A DNA stretch of 64,000 nt from Orobanche coerulescens (taxonomy: Eukaryota; Streptophyta; Magnoliopsida; Lamiales; Orobanchaceae): positions 33,132,001 to 33,196,000 of the forward strand of contig CM065818.1 of NCBI GenBank assembly GCA_033398695.1, written 5' to 3'. Positions 57,353 to 64,000 of this stretch are shown one piece after another; within the stretch, counting starts at the first letter, position 1, and every line of letters starts with the position of its first letter. A program made the translations under genes and the position numbers. The notes under the pieces are model-generated. The model saw only the letters and a list, made by a program, of their open reading frames with translations. It made no database searches and had not been told where the DNA came from.

Positions 57353-59526
57353 TGTGATATTCACAGTTGTATTGTTCGGATAATTTAGGTATAGTTGTAT
57401 CATGTTGCATTAGTATAATATTATTGATGTTGAGATATATCAGGATCGAATTAATTATAATTGCCATTCGTACTATGTTTGATCGTTAGACGTAGTGTAG
57501 ATTGTTGCATTTTTGGCTAAGTCCTTTGTGCCTAACGTATGCTACTGCTGTACGTTAGCATACATTATTTCCTTAGTCTTATGTACGTAATGTACTTAAG
57601 CTTATGTACGTAATGAATGGAATCTAATCCTATCTCAACTTTCGGCATGTAGGGCGATGCATGACCCAGATATTTGGCCTTTCGAGGCAGCCAAGTCAAC
57701 GTGCATTACATACGTTTCATACAACATTCTTGTAGTTTTGGTGGTTTGTTCTTCATTTCTTGAGTTATGTTGTACAGTCTTACTCTATTTTCTTAGTAAT
57801 GATGATATTGATAAGGAATATTTCACATAGTGTTGAATCAATCAAGTAAAATATGATTTTTGTGAAGGTTTTGAACACTTATTGAAGAACATAGTAATTA
57901 AGGTTTAAAATGAGAATGTTCTTGATGTTTAGATGATAATAATCATGTTAAGAGGGTCATACTTAGCTTACTGGATTGATTAACATAATTGGGGGATGAT
58001 GATCATAGGTTTCAATATAGTGAAGTTAAAATTCGATGAATTGATGACATATGATTTGTTAAAAACATCATGTTTAGGTATTAAACAATACCTTGAGAAG
58101 AACTTGATAAATGATGATGATGTTAAAATAGAATGGTTAATTGAGATCATTAATGATAATTAATGTAGTTTAGATGGTCATGAACATTGAAGAACCGTAA
58201 AAACTTGGTATTTCGATTTTTAAAGATGAATTGGGTGTATTGAAGTTCGTTAATAATCGATAGATGTTTATTGGAATAGGATGAACTATTCGGGTAAATT
58301 TACAGGCATCGTTCCTTTGAATTGATATCAATAGCGTATGAATGTGTTGTTGAATGAGTTACATTGCCTTCAAGGCTGTTTGCTCGAGTGAGTATTATTA
58401 GTCGAGGAAACCGTTCGTTCGTTCGTTTGGAGAAGGACTATTTTTCGTCTACAAAATTGAGGCAAGTTATCTTGCTTGGTTATAATGATGATTGAATTCT
58501 TGTGTACGTTATAAATTTCGTGTATATGTAATGCTTTATGAATATACGATTCATAATGTGGTATTGTTCTTGATCGTTCTTACCGTTTCATTGTGGGATT
58601 GTCTTCCCAAGTTCACTACTTGCGTATCGTTGATCTCGTTGATCATTGTTGTCACTTCGGTGAGTTATTGATTTTTGTTTGGTTATGTGATTCATTGAGT
58701 TTGTTGTCATGTTATATCGTGACATATATGGAATCATATATGCGTGCCGATTTGTTATGTGTAAGATTTTTAGCCAGACACATATGGTCATGCGTGGATG
58801 TTTCCGCATTGGACTGTGCACACGAGACATAGTTCGTGAGGCTAATTAGGTACATTGTCCCACGTATATTCTGTATTCCGTATATGGGGTGGACATATGC
58901 ACGAACACATTTCCGGATCGGGCATACTGTGATTCCCATCTTGAGCCATACTGATTGGTCGTTCATATTCCATGTTTGATTGGTTATGATTAATGGTTTG
59001 TGACTGGTTGTTCATACGTCCAAGGGGTATGTTCAACAATCGAGTCTCCTTGACATCCAGTGTATGTGAATTGTATAACATCTTGAGAATTATTATCATG
59101 TATATCTGACCCTGTAGTTTTGGGCGAGATACTTGTGTTGTATTTTAAGTCAAGGCAAAGGCAAGGCACGGGAAGAGCACAGTGACGGCGAAGGGTTTAA
59201 AGATACTAGTTCGGGGGCCCAAGTCTTTTGTTGTCTGGTTACGCTTAAACCATGTAATATTACTTTCTACTTCATTTAAACTATTGTCGATTGTACTATT
59301 ATTTTAAGTATATTCCATCTTCATATGGTTTATGCTAGTACTTGGATCCTGTGTATTCTGAGGCTAATAGCCGTACTATTTGTAGACTCCTAATTGGAGT
59401 AATGATTTTTGTCTTGTGATTCAGTATCATGATAATGTTATGTTTAAATTGTGTTTTGGTATCGCCTGGTGGGTCCTAGTGTGGGGTCCACAGAACTATA
59501 GTGGCCGCCGTATTCGGGGTGTTGCA
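57353..59526 (+). repeat. Gypsy H 3' LTR
   Basis: Begins TGTGATATTCACAG at 57353, after GGACGAAACTCC and TTTTAAGGGTAGGAGTA, and ends GGGGTGTTGCA at 59526; 2174 bp, close to Gypsy A's LTR length. CATGC (59527-59531) is the probable target-site copy in Copia G gag. It holds palindromic TATGTACGTAA-type words at 57537-57640. Confidence 0.8.
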
Positions 59527-60179
59527 CATGCAGCAGCAATATCGTGAACGAGGATTCACTAAATATTCTGAGCTGATTTCAGTTTTACTTCTTACTGAAC
59601 AAAATAATGAGCTCTTGATGAAAAACCACCAAGCACGTCCAATTGGTTCAACATCATTCCCTGAAGTGAATGTTGTGACTACTAATGAATATGGACAAAA
59701 TAAATAGTTTGGACGTGGAAGTGGGGGTGGGGGTGGGGGTGGATTTGGACGTGGTCGTGAACATGCCAGTGGATGTGTTTTTGGGCATGATCAAGGTCAT
59801 AATCACCACAATTTCTCAAAATTTTAAAAAGAAACCTCACCACCAAAAGTGGACAAATAATGAGGAGAAAAATAAGGGAAGTACGATGGTTAAAAGGGTT
59901 GAAAGTAGTTATCACCACTGTGGGATGAAAGGTCATTGGAGCCGTACCAGTCGTACCTCCAAACACCTTGTTGACCTTTACCAGACCTCTTTGAAAGGTG
60001 TTGAAACTAACTTCACTGAACATAATAATCTTTTGGGAATTGCCCATCTAGAAGCACATCTTGGAGATGGAAATCAAGTTGATCATTCGGGCCTTACTCA
60101 CATGGAAGTCGGCGATTTCTTTAAAGATGTCAATGTGAAGACAGTCATATTTGGTGGCGATGAGGCTAATAATAATTAA
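59527..60179 (+). pseudogene. Copia G gag (3' half), inverted relative to its pol
   Basis: Reads MQQQYRERGFTKYSELISVL, EQNNELLMKNHQARPIGSTS and a Gly/Arg run (GRGSGGGGGGFGRGRE), a stop and frame change, then HHCGMKGHWSRTS (a CCHC knuckle with its first and last cysteines lost), KHLVDLYQTSLKG and the end DEANNN. This is the gag of the same degenerate Copia family as the pol at 33196-35388. The N-terminal half is separated by Gypsy H and lies outside the window. In the uninverted order it would be directly upstream of that pol. Confidence 0.8.
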
Positions 60180-60254
60180 ATTATATAATAAGGCCTTGCT
60201 TTATAATTAATTATGTAATAAGGCATTACTTTGGTGTTTAAGCTGGGGGGCAAT
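60180..60254 (+). other. Inferred right inversion breakpoint and Gypsy E polypurine tract
   Basis: 60180 to about 60230 is AT-rich Copia G gag-pol spacer. From about 60236 the TTAAGCTGGGGGGCAAT stretch is the polypurine tract of Gypsy E, abutting its 3' LTR at 60255. The switch falls around TTGGTGTTTAAGC, which resembles the complement of the left junction near 35500. Confidence 0.6.
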
Positions 60255-61219
60255 TGTTGTGCGGCGATTAATACGCCTCGACGACGATCGGCATAAGGGC
60301 CGAGCGACCAAAGCCAGCATCAGTTAAACCAAGGCAGACTTGCCAGTCGAAGATTCCAGGTCAAGATCAAGTACCGAGCGATCGGCATTTAGGGCAATCG
60401 TCTCTTGACACCTAGCGATCCTAGTGCCCGAACAAGGACGACCGTCTTATGCCACGTGTAAAGCCAACATCTGTCAAAGTCTACGAAGACCGTTTCTCGG
60501 ATGAAGACCCACATGCAGATCCACAAAAGGTGCCTCAAGGAAAGGCTTTTGGCTCCATCCCCTCACCAGTTGTAGGTGACAAGGACAACCTATCACCTAC
60601 CGACAGACCCGCCGAAAGGTCCTAGGCAGGACCTCCCAAGACAGCGACGTGAGGCGCGTGTTATCTTCTCATTGGTTCGCACAGCTGGCTGCCAGTAGCG
60701 GTTGTGGACTTTAAGGAAACTGACTCATGTGCTAAGACGATCGCCCGCTTAATTTAATACAGGAAAGGCGATCGCCCATATGGGATTAAGACATCCCAAC
60801 TACCTCCACTCCTATAAGTAGGAGACCTCCAGCATTTGGAGAGGGACGGCTAATTTCACACGATAAATCTGATAGCTAAATTCACACAGTTGAATCCTAC
60901 AGCTAAAAACACAGCACTTCATCTTTGTTACAAGAACTTACAGAGCATCAACTCTGGTTCTTCCGGCAATCACCAACACTCAAGAGCTAGATCACTAGGG
61001 TCATTACACTCATTGTAATCATACTCTAACATTAATATTTGTACTCTAAAACAGTATTCGTATTAATAATATCTCACGAGAGCATTCAAGCTCGGGACTA
61101 ACAACCCCGGTAAATCTTGTGTTATTTACATTCCTTCGTACGTGCTCTCGCATTTTGTTTGTTACTCACCCGTAGCCATATCCAGCAAACCATTACGTAT
61201 AATATTTTGGGTAACAACA
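60255..61219 (+). repeat. Gypsy E 3' LTR
   Basis: 965 bp, TGTTGTGCGG to GGTAACAACA. Preceded by a polypurine tract and followed by TCCTC (61220-61224), not by a primer site, so it is a 3' LTR. It is inverted relative to the 5' LTR at 49892-50858. Confidence 0.88.
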
Positions 61220-61364
61220 TCCTCGAAACGACAAACTCTATCGATTCGACATCGTCTCCTTCAGAACGAACATGTTCAACCACTACAGATCTAGCAAAGA
61301 TCTATCCGTCAATGGTGTTTGAGGACTTCTTGAGAGAGATAGAGGAAGTCTGTGAAGATGCCAT
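61220..61364 (-). pseudogene. Sirevirus F env-like gene, N-terminal exon piece
   Basis: ATG at 61364 on the minus strand reads MASSQTSSISLKKSSNTIDG, then TAG, then VVVEHVRSEGDDVESIEFVV up to the TCCTC duplication. The frame, carried through one copy of the duplicated 5 bp, matches the frame that opens at 50864 on the plus strand. Gypsy E therefore inserted about 48 codons into this gene. Confidence 0.65.
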
Positions 61365-62119
61365 TGTTGTTTCTTGAAGAAAAGTGAGGAAGATTCAAAG
61401 AAAATTACAGTAAAAGCAATAAAACTTATAGGCTGTATGCTCAAAGACTTGTTTAATATGCAGAAAGCGTAAAGAGTCGAAAGAGGCATTAACAGTCCTT
61501 TTATAGTGGGCGGCGGAGAAGGGTTTTCAGATAGTGAACGGTCAGATTTAAGGGATGGGAACCATTGTTTAAAATAGACGATCAGGATGGACGGAGTGTA
61601 ACAGGTACAGCTTATCCATCCAATTTTGAAATGAGAGCGGGTCCCACATCTGACGTATCAATTTCCCTTATTGCCCGAATTGGCAGTGTGAAATTACAAA
61701 ATAATTTGAAACATCACCGCTTTTGAGATACCAATGTCCAGATGTCGTGTAAAGCATTTAATGCAAAATCCATTTTAATTAAAAAAAACAGGGCACGTGG
61801 ACTAAAAATCATTTTAAAATAATAACATATTAATTGATTTCCCATAGTATGTGCTGTATCCGTGAAAATACAGCGTTCCCCCTTAAAAGGTACATACGGG
61901 TTTCAATTCCATACAGCAACTTTTAGATTACTGCTGTATTCATGGGTCATACTGTATTCCCCCTTAATTATTGCACACGTCAGCTGTAGGATAATTCATG
62001 TCTTTTTGTTCCTACAGTGCTGTTCTGATAGTCTGAGTGTACAGATAATTAAGGGTGGATACTGTATTCTTGGGTCTTACAGCATTCCCCCTCAATTGTT
62101 GAGTAAAAACATTAAAAAC
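61365..62119 (-). other. Sirevirus F spacer between pol and env-like gene
   Basis: AT-rich, with repeated CTGTATTC and ACAGCATTCCCCCT words; no gene recognised. Confidence 0.55.
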
Positions 62120-64000
62120 TTACACGGAGTCAGGCTGTAGCAATCCCAATTCATGTCGAAGCATGCAGAATCTTGTTGTGTCGAGAGGTTTGGTAAAGAT
62201 GTCGGCTAACTGGATATCTGTATGAACTTTTTCCAGCCGAACATCCTTGTTCTCAACATGATTCCTGATGAAGTGATGCTTCATTTGAATATGCTTAGTA
62301 CGCGAGTGCAATACAGGGTTGTGCGTTATTGCAATTATACTCGTGCCATCGCACATTATCGGCATTTCTTTGGCTTCAATTCCATAGGCTGACTGCTGCT
62401 GTTGCATCCAAAGGATCTGCATACAGCAACTACCAGCAGCATAGTATTCTGATTCAGCTGTTGAAAGCGAGTTTGCCAATTGTTTCTTTCTAAACCAAGA
62501 CACAAGTCTAGGTCCAAGAAAGTGACAAGTTCCACTTGTACTCTTCCTATCTAGCTTTCAATCTCTGAGATCCGAGTCGCTGTAGCCAACGAAATCGAAT
62601 CCGCCTTCTCTTGGATACCACAGTCCTACATCGATTGTTCCTTTAACATATTTCAGGATTCGTTTGGCTGTTGTGAAGTGTGATTCTTTAGGTGCTACTT
62701 GATATCGCGCACACACTCCTACAACAAACTGGATATCGGTCCTGCTAGCCGTTAGGTACAGGAGTGAGCCAATAAGCTTCCTGTAGAGTGATTAATCAAC
62801 CGTCTTTCCAGTTTCATCAGTACTAATTTTCACGGAAGTGCTCATGGGGGTTGACGATGATTTGGAAGTATTCACTCCAAACTTGTTGGGAAGCTCCTTG
62901 CTGTATTTTTTCTGGTTGATGAATATCCCTGTAGGCAACTACTTTACCTGCAATCCTAGGAAATAACTAAGTTCTCCCATCATACTCATTTCAAATTTAC
63001 TTTGCATAAGATGAGAGAACCTTTGACACAAAGCAAGGTTAGTTGAACCAAATATTATATCATCTACATATATTTGAACCATTAGAAGGTCATCACCTTC
63101 CTGTATTTTGAATAAGGTCTTGTCGACAGCACCTTTCTCGAATACATTATCGGTTAGATACTGGGACAAAGTCTCATACCATGCTATAGGGGCTTGCTTA
63201 AGTCCATACAGCGCTTTCCTTAGCCTGTATACTAGGTCTCCGCCTACTGGATTGACAAACCCTGGTGGTTGTTCAACATATACTTCTTCAGCAAGGTCTC
63301 CATTTAGGAATGCACTCTTGACATCCATTTGATATACAATGAAGCTCTTATGGGTGGCAAAGGCTAGAAATATCCTAATGGCTTCTAATCTGGCTATAGG
63401 GGAAAATGTTTCATCGTAGTATATACCTTCTTCCTGTCTGTAGCCTTGGACGACTAGTCGGGATTTGTTTCTGATAATGAGACCATTTTTATCCTTCTTG
63501 TTTTTAAATACCCATTTGGTTCCAATTACGGATTGATTCGTAGGTCTGGGTACAAGATACCATACATTGTTTCTTTCGAAACCGTTAAGCTCTTCTTCCA
63601 TAGATGAAATCCAATGAGAATTGTTGAGAGCTTCTTTGGTAGAAACAGGTTCATATTGGGCTAAGAATACATCAATAGTGCACATATTAAGTCGTCTAAG
63701 TTCAAATTGAGATTTCCATACAGGAAATGGAGATATCTCAGACTCGGGTTCTTCCTGCGCACATAGTATATTTCCTTGTGTACTATGTATTCTCATACGG
63801 GTAGATACTCCAGCATAAATATTTCCTATGATCAACTCCTGTGGGTGATCTCTCAACCATCTTATGTCGGGTTCTAATTCGGGGTCCCGTACTGTATCTT
63901 GATTTGTTGTAGTTTCAGCTTCATCTTGTACAGCATCAGCATCATCTACTTCAGTTTTTACAGCTGCGGGGTTGATTTCTAGGTCAACGACAAGTTCTAT
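62120..64000 (-). pseudogene. Sirevirus F pol: RT and RNase H (runs off window)
   Basis: One minus-strand frame from the window edge to the stop at 62120, with in-frame stops at 62939, 62792 and 62558. The INT-RT linker ([15 protein letters not shown]) precedes RT with [40 protein letters not shown] and the catalytic YVDDIIFGS (about 63070). [15 protein letters not shown] wording follows, then RNase H with STAESEYYAAGSCCMQ, TKHIQMKHHFIRNH and QLADIFTKPLDT. Motif wording is that of the Sirevirus (SIRE/Maximus) Copia lineage. Integrase and gag lie right of the window. Two of the stops could be reversed by single base changes. Confidence 0.9.

Noticed and set aside
49892..61219. The two inverted Gypsy E LTRs as the cause of the inversion through LTR-LTR recombination
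   Set aside because: The LTRs were in direct orientation before the event and are inverted only because of it. The junctions lie outside the LTRs, near 35500 and 60236.
49892..61219. Two separate Gypsy E insertions, one on each strand
   Set aside because: One copy has only a 5' LTR and gag and the other only a polypurine tract and 3' LTR. The outer 5-bp flanks are exact complements, and the host frame continues across. One split element is simpler.

Overview
This is a plant nuclear window made almost entirely of nested transposable elements. I see no host gene, rRNA, tRNA or CRISPR array. The plant assignment rests on LTR-retrotransposons of plant-only lineages (Tork/Tar/Angela-like Copia, a Sirevirus, Tekay/Del-like chromoviruses, a Tat-like Gypsy), CACTA DNA transposons with subterminal repeat arrays, an angiosperm-type SINE tail, and primer sites for initiator-Met tRNA. 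The species cannot be named; a dicot with a large genome is a guess.

Layout. 1-2261 is the 3' part of a CACTA element (CACTA-1) with a SINE tail, a fold-back and the end of an Ulp1-like gene. 2265-2665 is the 3' end of a second CACTA. A 43-bp piece of Copia reverse transcriptase (element G, minus strand) follows. 2712-33195 is a third CACTA with matching TIRs and a GAC target duplication. It is inflated to 30.5 kb by Gypsy B (2942-30137, TSD TTTAT), which holds Gypsy A (3445-22301, TSD TCATG), which holds Copia C (4294-13752, TSD ATCTA). 33196 to about 35500 resumes Copia G.

About 35500-60236 reads as one inverted block of about 24.7 kb. It holds most of a Tat-like Gypsy E (gag, an opposite-strand extra gene, 5' LTR), with Copia D inside the extra gene (38255-46540, TSD GGTTG). 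It then holds the 3' half of Sirevirus F (env-like gene, 3' LTR with a solo LTR I inside), the end of chromovirus H, and the gag of Copia G. To the right (60236-64000) are E's 3' LTR, the start of F's env-like gene and F's pol, all in the original orientation. Un-inverting the block restores three broken objects at once: G gag next to G pol, E between two copies of TCCTC, and F's env-like reading frame.

History. Copia G is the oldest host. CACTA-2, CACTA-3 and Gypsy H landed in it; CACTA-1 in or beside CACTA-2; B in CACTA-3; F in H; A in B; E and LTR I in F; C in A; D in E. All coding regions are broken by stops or frameshifts. Gypsy A (one frame, six stops) and Copia D (LTRs differing at about 16 sites) are the best preserved. 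Recurrent oddities are short GC-rich palindromes arrayed in the LTRs or leaders of several unrelated families, and E's pol-less gag plus opposite-strand, intron-bearing gene.
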